From positions 78,930,400 to 78,994,399 of the forward strand of contig OY829328.1 of the NCBI GenBank assembly GCA_963691655.1: 64,000 nt of DNA. The letters are read 5' to 3'. This document shows, in pieces, positions 20,990-33,507 of this stretch (positions within the stretch are counted from its first letter, which is position 1; every line of letters starts with the position of its first letter). The position numbers and the translations under genes were made by a program. Origin of the DNA: Toxonevra muliebris (Eukaryota > Arthropoda > Insecta > Diptera > Pallopteridae). Under the pieces are notes generated by a model, which was not told the origin of the DNA, did not search any database, and saw only the letters and a program-made list of their open reading frames with translations.

Positions 20990-22099
20990 CGACGAAAATA
21001 GGCTGAGACCCTTTAAAATCGGTTTTTTGGTCCTAAGTCCAAGTTTGCGGACGTATTTAAAATTCCCAGTAAGCAATTTTTTTTATTGTAACGTAGTATA
21101 ATTAGACCGTCCCACCAGGAGCAAATACTCTTCACTTATCAAGTTACAGCTAGAAATTTGTACAGCGCCTCACGCTTTTTGACCATATAGTTGATTGGAG
21201 ATTTTCTTTTTGTGTAAAAAATATGCAGATTTTGGAGTCTTACTCTATATGTTTAAACCAAAAGTAACAAAAAGATTAATCAAGGCTTCGCTTCCTAGCT
21301 ATCAGTATAAATCCATGTAGTACCTGAGGCAGCTGGAACTCCAGTCTTGCTTTCATTCACGAGGCCATACATATATATTTCTCTATTTTCTCCTGGTTAT
21401 TTTTTTTAAATCTTTCACTCTTAATTTTGGTGAATATTTTAGCCTGAAAACCTAAAACATAACCCCCCTTCCCCCCTCTCCTTGGATAAGCTAGTACTTT
21501 CAATAATGAAAGCCCAATTTAACCCATCACATCCCAACACTCGAATCAAAGCTCACCAAATGCATGAAATCTCAAGATTTTATTTGTTCTCCTATTAAAA
21601 TCACAGATGACTCTAGATCTGATGAAGATCATTGCCGATCCCCTAAAATTGTAACAGCTGGTAGTGTGTCATGGAACACAGACAGACACAGCAATACACA
21701 ATACCTCCGATTTTAAAGTGGGTTTCGTAACAGAAGCGTTGGCTTATTTAGAAATATAACCACAGAAAGATAGTAAATCCGTCTTTTCATCTAACAGTCG
21801 AGAGTGAGCAATTTGGAACCTCTTTGCTCCTGCAATGACTCGTTTCTTTTCTTCTTCACCTTACCATAGTTTTACAGAAGTTTAGCTCATGTCTTCCCTA
21901 CATAGCACAGGACCACAAAAAAAAAAAGGAAAAAGTTTTCTATCGGAAACATGAAGTATAAAACCATATCCCAAGTATTTTGACTCATTGAATTTGAATC
22001 CGAAGTCCAATTTATCCCATCAGAATACACATTTTAATTGAAACACTTTAAAAATTGGCTGATTTTCCTAATGTTGTTTGAGGTTAGAAAAAAAAATTC
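20990..22099. other. Stretch without a recognised gene
   Basis: AT-rich with a C-run near 21463-21478. The part beyond about 21460 may be the 5' portion of the CAGGGCCGTA-family element that is clear from 22.4 kb, but I cannot align it. Confidence 0.45.
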
Positions 22100-23230
22100 T
22101 GACTCCATGAGCTACATAAATCAAACTTCGGATTTAAGTTCAGATAGTCTAAATTCAAGAAATATGCTGCCTCCAGTTCCCGACATAGTACTATTTTTTT
22201 TTCAAATCCTATGTAATCGAGGTACCATATTAAAAAATTGTGTTCCTATTGTAAACAAGAGCGACTTGCTCCTACCGCCGCAATGTGTGACTTGCCTCGT
22301 TTTAGGCCTTTTACCAGGAAATAGGTTCCTCGTACGAACTTGTATGAAATCCCCCTTAAGGTCTCTTTGTAATACAACAAAAAAAAAGTCGGCGATATCA
22401 GCACCAGCTAGCAAGAAAGTGGTAATTCAAAAAGAGAAGGTGATACTGAGCACTCCTGCATTCATAGTTTTTCTGGGTCAGTAACTGTTTTTGATTTTAG
22501 GTTTCGTCCTGAATCAGTTTGAAAAGTTTAAAAATTAATAAAAATAGAAAAAATTATCGGATCCTTGTAAAATAAGACTTGCTTGAACCCCATTTTTTTC
22601 CTAAAACGTGACGTGATGGGAAGTTTTTGACCTCAGATTCGTGTTCAACGTGAAAAATTCTTTCGTAAAAACTCCATCTTATTACCAAAACCCATCTTAA
22701 AATAAAATTTTTAACGCTTTATTGCTCAGAGCACCACGATTTGAAAGATCTCTTTCAATGCTGTGACTTCACGAATTTAGGGAATATAAGCCAACCTCAT
22801 CCGGGTTCCTTATCATTGATAATGGCTCAAATTCCCAATTTAATTAATGATCATTTAAAAAAAAATGAGCCTACTATTTTTGGTAATTTTTTTGAGGTTG
22901 GGTACATCATCAGAAGTGGGAAGTCAATGAGTTAATGAAATTATGTCCCTCACGATAAAAAAAAATTCTCTTGAATGCACATTGAATAATATTTATTTGA
23001 AAAAATTTAATTTGATTCTTTTGGGAATTTTTTGTCACTTTTAGCCATTTTTTTGAGGTTAAGATTAAAAAAAATCGGAAAATTTTTCCTAAAATTTTAA
23101 TTTTATAGGGTCCATTAAATGTATCATCGATTTAATTTATTGTATTTAAAAATCAGTTTGATAAAAATTATTTATGAATATTTTCTTCGAATGAAAACCC
23201 CCCCGAAAAAAATTTCTGGCTACGGCCCTG
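22100..23230 (+). mobile_element. DNA element with CAGGGCCGTA terminus, copy 3
   Basis: From 22429 (TTCAAAAAGAGAAGGTGATAC) it matches copy 2 at 39405, and from about 22600 (CTAAAACGTGACGTGATGGG) it matches copy 1 in reverse. It ends at 23217-23230, TGGCTACGGCCCTG, whose reverse complement CAGGGCCGTAGCCAG pairs with the opposite terminus seen in copies 1 and 2 (CAAGGCCGTATTTAG). The left boundary is uncertain. The frame at 22038-22484 shows no known domain. Confidence 0.6.
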
Positions 23231-23989
23231 CCTACTAGTGACTATGTTTAACTTTCAAGAAATACAAAGGTATCGCTTTTTCCCCGAAAATATTTCACAA
23301 TTTTCCCCTTGGGTATAAATGTACATAAATATAAGTATTAAAGGTATATGTTAGTCCCTACTGTGATATATGCGTTAATGACCTTAAGTCACTAATTTCG
23401 ATTATATTTAAATTGTAGGCATATTTTTTCTCCCATACTTAGTTAGTTTATTTTTCGATAGGCGTTTGCGTAAATTTTCCTTTTTGAGTATGTAAGTAGA
23501 TATTTGCATAACTAAATAAAAGAAATAAAAGAAATAATAGTAAGTATAAGTTATAATACTTTGTAATAATACATGTTCGCATGTTATCGTTCGTTCGTTC
23601 CTTAGTTCGTTTCGTTTCGTTATGATTTTTATCCTTTCATTTTTAATTTGAACGTTAGGTTTCGTCGTTATACAACTAAAATCGTAAATTACTTTTTGAT
23701 GGAAAACGGAAACTGGTTAACAAATTATGCAGTATGTTAAGCACATTAATTACTACCGAAAATATAAAAAAAAACTTAAAGAAAACAATCATGTATGCCG
23801 ATTGTACTTACCACACACACACACACACTCACATACACTAAATATTTATCACATCTTGAAATGAAAAGCAAAATTTAGTGAATTAAATAAATGAAATAAT
23901 TCATAATAATTTTTCTTTTGATTAATATTTTTAAAAGGAATTACATTTCCAATTTAGGCTTCCTGAACCCCTTTGGAAACCAAAGGTCA
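23231..23989. other. AT-rich spacer
   Basis: No gene. A short ACACAC run lies at about 23812-23827, and GTTCGTTCGTT repeats near 23587-23610. Confidence 0.6.
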
Positions 23990-25680
23990 GAAGGATTCGG
24001 CGAGGCTATGCTAAGTTCTTCAAAGGGATCGAATGGCTAAGCTGGACCTACTTTTAAAGCCCGATAGCTCTTACAACAACTTCAGGTCAAAAGTTAATGA
24101 TGGACGCCTTGCAACGCACTTCCCGGGTTGCCGGGTAGCTGATCTTTAGGGCGTTGTCAATACTCCTGGTCAGGTTGGCTCTAGTGCCAGAAGGCTCAAC
24201 TGGTATATAACCTCTAGGATTGTTGAAGAGACTTTAAGCTTTGCCTTTTCGACATTCGATGACTTGAAGTCCCCTGCACCCTTCGGCTAAACCGGGGAGA
24301 GACAAATCTTATGAAGGCTCTGGAAATGATATTCATTGCTTGTCTCGCTCACGGATATATTCCACGTCTTGATGCTCGATTAAAGTTGTATTTACCCCTA
24401 AACCGGGAAGGGATAACTACGCTCTACCGAAAAGTTTCCGATCGATAAGCTTGATATAATTTTTGCCTAAAAGCCTGGAAGATATTGTAGAGAAGCACAT
24501 CAGGCTAAAGGTTCTGAGTCAAAACCCTCTCAACTTGTGACAACATGCTTATCATAGTGGAAAATCCTGAGAATCAGCTTTTCACGACTGTGTGAGTACA
24601 GGTAAACAATTGCTGAAAGCAGGGAACTACACCCTGGGAGTGTTTGTCGATATTGAAGAGGCTTTTGACAACGCTATCTTCGACTCGATGTGTTCTTCGG
24701 TCAGACAATATGATGTTGAAGACATCGATATTCGATGGATTAACCCATTAAGGACGAGCGGGAATCAAATTAGATAGATCAAGAAAGTAACTTGAGAAAA
24801 AAATTATTTTTGAACCTGGCTCAGGAACGGCTCAGCGACAAGGTGCCATATATCTAAACGGATGCTTATTACTAAGGGGGAGGGAGATAGCAGTACTTTC
24901 CCCTCTTCTATGGTGCTTCGTGGTGGACCCCCTTCTTAGTGTTTTACAGAATCTTGCAGTTCACATCCAGGCGTATACATCAAGTCCGTTAAGAAGCGAT
25001 GCGAGCGGAAGCGACGGAATCCAGTGCTCACTATTCTTGATGCACTCCACATAATCCTTGTATCCACTTCGGATATGATGTCAAGTTCCCGAAACGAGAT
25101 CAATAGTTTAGTCCAGAGATCGTACTCCAGGGTCTGGAACTTGTTCTTGGAGTAAGCTCTAGAGAGGTCATGCGTTGTATCAACGACTTCATGGGTTCTA
25201 TTCATAGAGAAAAATGATCCGAGACTCCTGCAGAACCGCAAAGTACTCAGTGAGACAACTTAATAGAAAATCAGCGGAATTTTTTTCTGAAACTGAGCAG
25301 GAGAAACCTGAGATTACTGGTGGGTGTCATCACAGGGCACAACACATGTGATCAGCCTATGGCTAACATGGACGTCATCACCGACTCAACCAGCCAATCG
25401 TGTCTTGAGAGCGACGATACAACAGAGCATTATCTTTTTAGCTGTCCGGAGTTCACGAGAATCAGATTAAGGCTGTTAGGTAGTGATGTCTTGAGTATGA
25501 GTAATATCCATACTCTTCCTTTTCCTTAGCTTCTAAGGTACATCAGTGAAACAAAGAAGTTCGAGGTTGAGAGATCTTATTTGCCTCTCTACCACTGGCT
25601 CTATCTTAGGTATAGTACAACGGTGTTTGAGACTGAGTGCTTTGGTTTAGTCCAGCCCACCCTCAATTCTAACTCTAGAC
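23990..25680 (+). pseudogene. Non-LTR retrotransposon RT relic, deleted
   Basis: Across several frames the order of a reverse transcriptase is kept. LKPDSSYNNFR-like upstream sequence is followed by KPGKG-YAL, KSFRSISLT (about 24400-24460), LEDIVEKHIR, QHAY then ESAFHDCV (about 24540-24595), LGVFVDIEEAFDN (first catalytic Asp, about 24635) and SPLLW (about 24900). The YADD box is missing: AYTSS stands where it should be (about 24970). The RNase H domain is absent, and the C-terminal finger survives as ITGHNTCDQPM...C...TEHYLFSCPEF (25320-25529). Internal deletion plus many stops; inactive. Confidence 0.8.
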
Positions 25681-28600
25681 CGCGGGTGCCCAAAAGTTTT
25701 TTATGAAAGTGCAAACACCAACACATATAAACTTTATTATTATAAAATTCATACGTTAGACAGAAACAAAATCTATGTCGAAGACCAACAAAACATACGA
25801 TAGTGTTGTTGCTTTGGTATAGGCAAAGAAGAGAGATGAGAAATGCTCAGCTTATGCCTCAGTGCTTTTACAAAAACAAATGTGCCCAAGTATATAAGCC
25901 GTGGGCACTTCTGTTTTAGACTATATTTCAGGCTCTTCTATCGAGACCGCGTTGAGTTCACTGTGGGGCATGTGCTTTAAAATTAACTATGTGAGAATAG
26001 ACCATCTTCTACTCGGAGAACTTTCGTCTCCCCTCCCACGCCACCAAACAGAAAATCGGTGAGAGAAACCGGGCAGAAATCAGTGTGTGTAAAAGCTGAC
26101 TGTGAGGAAAGTTCAAATCAGTTTTGCAATTTGCAGTCTTCACCTTCGATTTCATTTCCAACTTATCAAATAATTACTATAAATAATAAAAGGAAAATCA
26201 CAAAAAATCTGCGAAATATTCGTATTTACCCGAAATTGAAGAATTGAAGCATTGTGAGAGCAAAAGAGAGCAGAGAGTGCGCTATCGCCTCTCTCAGATT
26301 TACATACATACGGCCATATAACAGTAGTGGCCACCCAGCGTGCACAATGATCGGCTGAGCTCATTTTCTATGACCATTAGCTATTAACCTTGTACATGTG
26401 GAATTTATTTTACGCTGAGGCACTCTTGTTATAGTGTGACCATCACTGTCTTATATGCATATGTACCATATACATACGAACACTTACCGTATGTTTATTA
26501 TATATAAAAGAAACAAAAAAATGGTAAAAAAAACTGTGCATAAATATATATGTATGTAAATGAGTGTAGTGAGTAAATGTGCGTATGCGTGCGTATTTAA
26601 GCATAAAAGGACATTGCGTCCCTTATTTTTTCAGAGGCATAATGATTTTTTTTAACTTTTTTTTAATTTCACTGCCAGTACTTATGCGTGTGTGTGTGTG
26701 TATAGAAGCACCAAAAAGTTTTTTTGGGGTATAATTATGCAAATTAGTTTGCATTTGAAATAGCGCGTATAGCGAATGTGTTTGTGCTAACATTCGTGCT
26801 GTTTTACTTTAATTGGAAATTTTAAATACATACATAATTTTGAGAACAGCAAAAAAGTTGGTTCCTATTTAAATATTCTTCATTTTCAATATTTAACGAA
26901 TGTATTCATTCATTAATTTTCATCATCAATATTCATAGTAATCCAATGCGGATACAAAATTTTTTAATGTTTCTACAACAGCCTGTGATAAAAGAAAACC
27001 CAATCGTGTACGAATGTTGTGTATCCTGATTAAAGTATAAAGGGGAATTTGAATAATCGCGCAGTAACAACAACAACAACAACAACAAAACAGCATAGCA
27101 AAATATCTTTTTTGTTTCAACTGTGCTGCGATTTCTCAAAAGAGAGGAATGAAGTAAAACAACAATAACCTCAAAGTGGTAATTCTTAGAGAATCATTAA
27201 TTTTTAGAGCTTAACCAGATGACATATTCAACACACGCGAAGCATACACAAAAACATCACCGAAAACAAAAAAAAAATCATCTCTGCTCTTTATACAATA
27301 ACAACACGCTTCATTGGTAAATCCAATAAAAAAGCAAAAACTAAGAAGAAGAAGAAGAAATGAAATAGAGCGCAGAGAGCAAATACATGAAAAGCAATAA
27401 CAACAACCCATAACAGTAAAATATACAAATTCAATATGAAAGAAATACTTTGCTACACTCTCACTCTCCAGTTTTCACTCTCTCTTACCCATTCTCTTTT
27501 ACTCACTCTATACTTACTCCTTCTCTTGATTTGACGCATAACATCTTCAGCAACTCAAAACTCATTTTCTCCCAAATAATATTTGGTGTATATCATCAAA
27601 CGCATCATCGTCAACGCCATCAGCAACATCGCCCGACATTTTCCTGGTCATATCATCCCGAAACAATAACAACAAAAACGGAAAAACGGCGGCAATGTCA
27701 AAAATCATCAAGCATCAGTCATTTGTTTTTTTTTTTTCTTCTTTTTTGAAAAAGAGATGGAGGGGCATATAGAACTCACACACCACGGCTGTGGAGAAGC
27801 ACCCAATGCTGGAAAAAAAGATACTTTTTTTTTAGCCTTCTTTGGTTTTATAAGAAGTATTGAAGCTTCCTTTTTGCTATGCTCGCATGCATACTTTCCT
27901 TTTTTTCTTTGTTTACAATTTTTAGGTATTTATGATTTTTAAGGATTTGTAGCTGACGTTTCGTAAATTTGGAAGAACTCAAAAAGAAACCAACAGCAAC
28001 AACAATATGTAAGCATAGAAAATTAAACGAAATGAAAAACAAACGGCACACAAAAATTCCAAAAAATCATTAATATTCATCGTGTTTGATGGCAGACAGG
28101 CAAGTAAGCAACAACAACATTAATGAAACAAACGGTAAAGTAAAATCCTCTCACTAAAGTTCATTTGAGTACACTAGTACCAGCGTATACAATTGTTTTT
28201 GGGAAACGGTGAATACTCTCTCGTTTGTTTTTAATGGGAGTTAAAATATGTTATTGTTGTTGTTGTTTTTACTCATTTATAAAATCAATTTTTTATTTTA
28301 AAGCACCGGTGTCCAAAAGGTATACTTGGGAGTAAAAAAGCTTTTGAGCTTTCACCTGTACACAAAGTTCGTTTACACAACAGAAGATGCGCGATCATGT
28401 TGGTTGTTGCTGGGTCTTTTTTGTGTGCAGATAAAAAAGTGTTTAATATAAAATAGGAATTAAATTTTTTAATTGCGAAAATATTTTCGGTGAACCTGAA
28501 GCTTAATACGCCAACACACAATAGCACGTGCAAAGAAAATTTTAAGTCGAAAGACATTATCGCCATGGAAATTACGACTCCATTAAAAACGACGAGAGGA

Positions 28601-29674
28601 ATCCGTTATCGATTGCATTGAAGCAGATATTTTTTGAAAAAATTATTCGTAATTCACTGGAATTAAAAAATGAGGCGTTGATTTTAAATTTGCACAACGA
28701 AGAGTTTTTTTTTCTAATTTCCTATGTACTCTCTTGAAAATTTGCAAACGATAGAGGAAGCTTTGAAAGATCTAAAATACATTCAAACAATGTGGCCACC
28801 AATGTTTTAAAACCGTTTATATATGCACAACAATCAACTGAGCACCTTCTATGGAAATGAACACAGTACGCACAATCCCGCGCTCTACTCTTTGCCCTAC
28901 GCTGTTTTTAAGGAACAAAAATACTAGATATACCCAGCTTGGCTATCAAATAGCCTACACTTCTAAGAGCTGGGAACGTAGATGCTATAATTAAATCATT
29001 TCTCATGCAAGTAAGGTAATCTTATGACTGATTACGATTCATTTAATCATACATCATTATTTTCCTAGAAAAATCAAAATGAAAGCGGAGAGAAATTTTA
29101 ACTGTGGAAAGATGCAATTATGGTGGATATGTAAACTCTGATCTGATACAGTCTAGCAATGGTATTTTGGCTGGGAACAGTGAGAGTATGAAATGATTTT
29201 TGAGTGTTTCATAGCCTCGGTTCAATGCTTGGCATACACGGCACGGGTCGGCAACAAACCCTAGGTCACTTCCATTCGGGTACAAATGTAACTCAATTTG
29301 GGGAGAATTTGGGTAAATCTGAAAAAACAAGACGCGAGGTTTTATGCAGTCGATAATAGTAATGGTGTTTTCCTCTCTCTTTGTTCTTTTTTATGGTTTA
29401 CAAACACAGATACAGCTGACGATGCCCGAATATTGCTGTAGTTTCCATTTGAACAACTAGGTCGATCAAATCGAAAAATGGCACAATTGACGATGTCTCC
29501 AAAATTTTTAAATCATAGACCGGGAAACTAAAAACAAAAACTGGCGATTTATGAAAGCTAAAGTTCCAAGGAGGTTAAAGTCCAACTGAAACCGACAAAT
29601 CAATAAAGAATAATAAGACTAAGATTGAATTGCCGAACGACAGGCTTTTGGTGTTTCCTCCATTTTGTATTTTT
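25681..29674. other. 4 kb AT-rich stretch without a supportable gene
   Basis: Notable simple sequence: CAA repeats (27066-27089), AAGAAG (27343-27360), TG run (about 26689-26702) and ATGT runs. The short frames are translations of these. No transposon ends were recognised, although CCGCGGGTGCCCAAAAG at 25680 resembles a hAT terminus. Confidence 0.5.
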
Positions 29675-30306
29675 CTTTAGTGTGAACTGTTTTTAGCCTG
29701 TGGTTTCAACCTAATATAGGTGCGCGAAAGCGGAGGTGTCAAAATGGAATCAAAACTGACTTAGATGTAGCCACGGATTATATGACTTCAAATTTAGATT
29801 TTATTACTAGAAATCCAACTCTTTATCCAACCAGGGAAGACTGGGAATCGGGTTCGGTAACAGGTGATGCTGGTATTACCATCTTTACCGATGGCTCAAA
29901 GATGGAGAATGGAACTGGAGCTGGTCTCTACTCCGAAGACCTGCAGCTAAGGCGGTCGTATCGTCTTCCTGACAGCTGCAGCGTTTTTCAGTCAGAGATT
30001 TTTGCTATTGAGAAAGCAGCTCTACTTCTACAAGACAGTACGATTCCGATTTCGAATATCACTATCTTTACTTACAGTCAGGCTGCAATGAAGGCAATAG
30101 AATCCAAAATAGTTAAATCCGAGATTGTAAAGAAATGTCGTGCTTCACTGATGGCCATTGAGCACCACAAGGTCACTCTCTGCTGGGTTCCTGGACATAA
30201 GATAAAATGGCCAGAAGGGACTATGAAATGGACATTAACGACGCGGATATCTCTATACAATCTCCGATGTGTGAACTATTTAGGAAAATAGACGAGTACA
30301 TCATCA
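29675..30306 (+). repeat. 632-bp tandem duplication, unit 1
   Basis: Unit from CTTTAGTGTGAACTG to ACATCATCA; unit 2 follows directly. I see no base difference between the two units, and both give the same 169-residue translation. The junction has only a single shared base (C), so it was not made by recombination between pre-existing repeats. Confidence 0.92.
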
Positions 30307-31308
30307 CTTTAGTGTGAACTGTTTTTAGCCTGTGGTTTCAACCTAATATAGGTGCGCGAAAGCGGAGGTGTCAAAATGGAATCAAAACTGACTTAGATGT
30401 AGCCACGGATTATATGACTTCAAATTTAGATTTTATTACTAGAAATCCAACTCTTTATCCAACCAGGGAAGACTGGGAATCGGGTTCGGTAACAGGTGAT
30501 GCTGGTATTACCATCTTTACCGATGGCTCAAAGATGGAGAATGGAACTGGAGCTGGTCTCTACTCCGAAGACCTGCAGCTAAGGCGGTCGTATCGTCTTC
30601 CTGACAGCTGCAGCGTTTTTCAGTCAGAGATTTTTGCTATTGAGAAAGCAGCTCTACTTCTACAAGACAGTACGATTCCGATTTCGAATATCACTATCTT
30701 TACTTACAGTCAGGCTGCAATGAAGGCAATAGAATCCAAAATAGTTAAATCCGAGATTGTAAAGAAATGTCGTGCTTCACTGATGGCCATTGAGCACCAC
30801 AAGGTCACTCTCTGCTGGGTTCCTGGACATAAGATAAAATGGCCAGAAGGGACTATGAAATGGACATTAACGACGCGGATATCTCTATACAATCTCCGAT
30901 GTGTGAACTATTTAGGAAAATAGACGAGTACATCATCACGGTGTCAAATGACGCTTGGACTAACCTAGATGACTGTATAGTCTCACGGGCCTTGTGGCCA
31001 AGGTTAGATAGAAAGAGGACAAATGTCCTCTTAGGGCACAACAAATCTGCAGTACGTCTGCTCACAGGAGTCATAACTGGACATTGTGCTATTGCACCAA
31101 TGCTTCAACGGTGGCGCATTCTAACGAGCGGACTGTGCAGATTTTGTCAAGTTGAAGAAGAGACAGAATCGATTCTTCAACCACTATGTCAATGTCCAAG
31201 GCTGCAGATGAGCAATGTCCAGACGAAATAACGAAAGTGGAACTATCGGATCTTCTTACCTTCATCCGGAAGACCAAATGGTTCAATAAAGACATTACCT
31301 GGACCTGA
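29782..31308 (+). pseudogene. Non-LTR retrotransposon RNase H and zinc-finger region, duplicated and frameshifted
   Basis: Each duplicated unit encodes LDFITRNPTLYPTREDW, then RNase H: FTDGSKMENGTGAG (Asp), FQSEIFAIEKA (Glu), FTYSQAA where the conserved Asp is Tyr, and CWVPGHK (His). After VPGHK a frameshift and small deletion follow. The other frame resumes as ARRDYEMD, then WTNLDDC, LTGVITGHCAI and CRFCQVEEETESILQPLCQCPRL (CCHC finger with the His replaced). After another shift it ends LLTFIRKTKWFN with TGA at 31306. The 5' end is truncated at 29.68 kb. Loss of the RNase H Asp in both units shows the mutation predates the duplication. It is a third non-LTR family, distinct from those at 0-1 and 19-21 kb. 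Confidence 0.88.
30307..30938 (+). repeat. 632-bp tandem duplication, unit 2
   Basis: Second unit. Beyond it (from 30939) the retrotransposon sequence continues normally, which shows that unit 1 is the extra copy or that the duplication lies within a single element. Confidence 0.92.
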
Positions 31309-33378
31309 ACGAAAAACGGTTACCTTCAGGAACCACTGGCTCCACTAGATCGGTGGCCTATGTAACTTGATTTCCTATCACCAAAATGATTTCGAGAGAC
31401 TATTACACTTAAGTGGGCATAAGTGCAAGGATAACTAATGTCCATTTGAATCATAACATTCCCTCTACTACAAAAACTTCATTTGTATTTAATGCTACCT
31501 ACTTAAAAACACTCTGTTGCATTTTATATTTTCAAACTGACCACTACCCTGAAGACCATTCTCGTTATACGAAACAAGGGTGCGCGTACAAAGGTCACCC
31601 TTATCCATTTTCGTATTTAATCATTTTTTTTCATTGTATTTAAAATTTAAAAGGTGTGATTTTTATGTTATTATCGCATTCGCACTGACCACTAACTCAT
31701 ACTTAAACAACAACAACATCAACGAGTGAACAAGCGTAATTATTGTTACTGTCGCACGTGAATGGTCATTAAATTTTAATGTTAAAGTGATTTTGTTATT
31801 TAAAATAGCCAGTTGTCTACATGTTTGTTGTTGTTGGGTTTTGCTACTTTTCAAACAAGGTAAGGAGGGGCCCGGCAACCCTCTTCGTATTTTTTTTTTT
31901 TTGTATGGACAATGGTCAACATGACTTTTAAAGTGAAGTGCGCTTTATGGTCATTTATAATTCTTAATTGCATAAATTAGCATACTTGTTTTTATTTTTT
32001 GTAGGTATTTTTTTTTAAAGTGAGATTCATGTATGTAAACAATTGTTGTGGTCATTAAAAGGTAAATTACACACATAGTTGGTTTTTGTGTGCTTGATGT
32101 GTTAATTTGTTAATAATAAAGTGGAAAATTGAAATTAAGTTGGTAACTAGTTATAAGATTGAATTAGGGATCAATATTTTGACGGGAGATGTACATAGAA
32201 GTTTAACTAACAAAGGAAGCGAAGAGAAAACGATGAAAAATTTTTGATGAGAACTTCGTATTGAAATCGTTGGAGTTCCTTAAAACAGCATACAGCTTCT
32301 CAGTCTCAGTCTCACTCTACAACAGCAAAATTGTATCTGAGTTGTGGTCCAGTGTTTCTGGGGTATTTTTAGCGACTGATCACGAACCTGACGTGATCCG
32401 AAAAATTTACACATTCGTGATCAGCGGAGGGGGGAGACACATTCAATATAATGAGAATATTAATAACCTCTGCTGAGGTGATATTAGGAAGGTAGTAGGT
32501 TTCCTGTCAGGACCCTACAGCCAAACTGCCATCTTAATAAAATCTTTAATGTCTACAGAGATATTCAGAGTATAACAATTTTTTACAAATTTTTTACAAA
32601 CACAAAAATTAAATAAAAAACGAAATGAAAAATTTCAACATGTGCACAAATCAAAAACGAAACCATTAAAAATTTAAATTCGTATTGTTTCTGTACATCT
32701 ATAAAACATTTACTCATTTACTTGTACTGCTGCCATATTCAACTGTATGCCAACTTGCGCTGCCAGTAATAGGAAATTAACGCTTTACCAGAGACCGGCC
32801 ATAAAAACAACAGGCACTGGCCATCCATACACATAATTTTCCAAAAAAAAAAAAAAAAAAAAAACGCTGGCAAAAGCGTCTGGCAACGACAGGGGACACA
32901 TTATTGTAATTTTCTCATTTTTTTTTATTTTTTACACCAAAAAAAAAAAAAAAAAAACCCAACAAAAATAAAGAAAAAGATCCTTTCAAAAATTCTACAT
33001 TTTTCTACGTTCTTGATTTTTGTATTTTTTTTTTTTACTTTCTTGTTTTTTTGTTTTTAGGGTAGAAAAATACGAATAGAAACTAAGGAACAAGTGAAAT
33101 AATTTATGCTGCCAAAAGTGATTATAGCCCAAAATGTGTGTGTGTGTGAGTGTGTGTATGTGTGTGTGAGTGTGTATGTGTATGCGTACACTTGCTAATG
33201 TATAAATACGCATGCTACATGTGCGTATAGATATAATTTTTTTTTACTCATTTTACCCCCTCCCTTTTCCCTAACCAAAGCAAAAAAAAAAAGCAAAACA
33301 AAAACTTTTTTTTTTACTAAATTTTCATCCACTTCCTTCTTTTTTCTCCTCTTTTTTCCACCACCGGCCCCATTCCAG
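31309..33378. other. AT-rich stretch without a gene
   Basis: Contains poly-A at about 32848-32863 and 32940-32957, a TGTG run at 33135-33182 and poly-T. The segment 32330-32530 (GATCACGAACCTGACGTGATC inverted pair, then CTGTCAGGACCCTACAG) may be a decayed element but is unidentified. Confidence 0.5.
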
Positions 33379-33387
33379 CAAGAAGAC
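33379..33387 (+). other. Candidate 9-nt microexon
   Basis: A long pyrimidine tract (about 33320-33376, CTTCCTTCTTTTTTCTCC...CCATTCCAG) is followed by CAAGAAGAC and then a consensus donor GTAAGT at 33388-33393. The exon length is a multiple of three. A second strong acceptor (TTTTTTTCTTGTTGTTGCAG) ends at 33507, giving a possible 120-nt intron. No neighbouring coding exon is visible in the window, so this is only a splice-signal observation. It would fit a long intron of a host gene. Confidence 0.3.
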
Positions 33388-33507
33388 GTAAGTAAATTTT
33401 TCGATTTTTTAATGTAAATTTCTTTTCATTTTTTTTGTATTTTTTGGTATTGTGAACTCACGCATTTTTGTGTGTGAGTTAAGGTCCTTTTTTTCTTGTT
33501 GTTGCAG

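Noticed and set aside
25680..25925. Possible hAT element (CCGCGGGTGCCCAAAAG ... CCGTGGGCACTTCTG)
   Set aside because: The ends pair weakly and no convincing 8-bp duplication was found.
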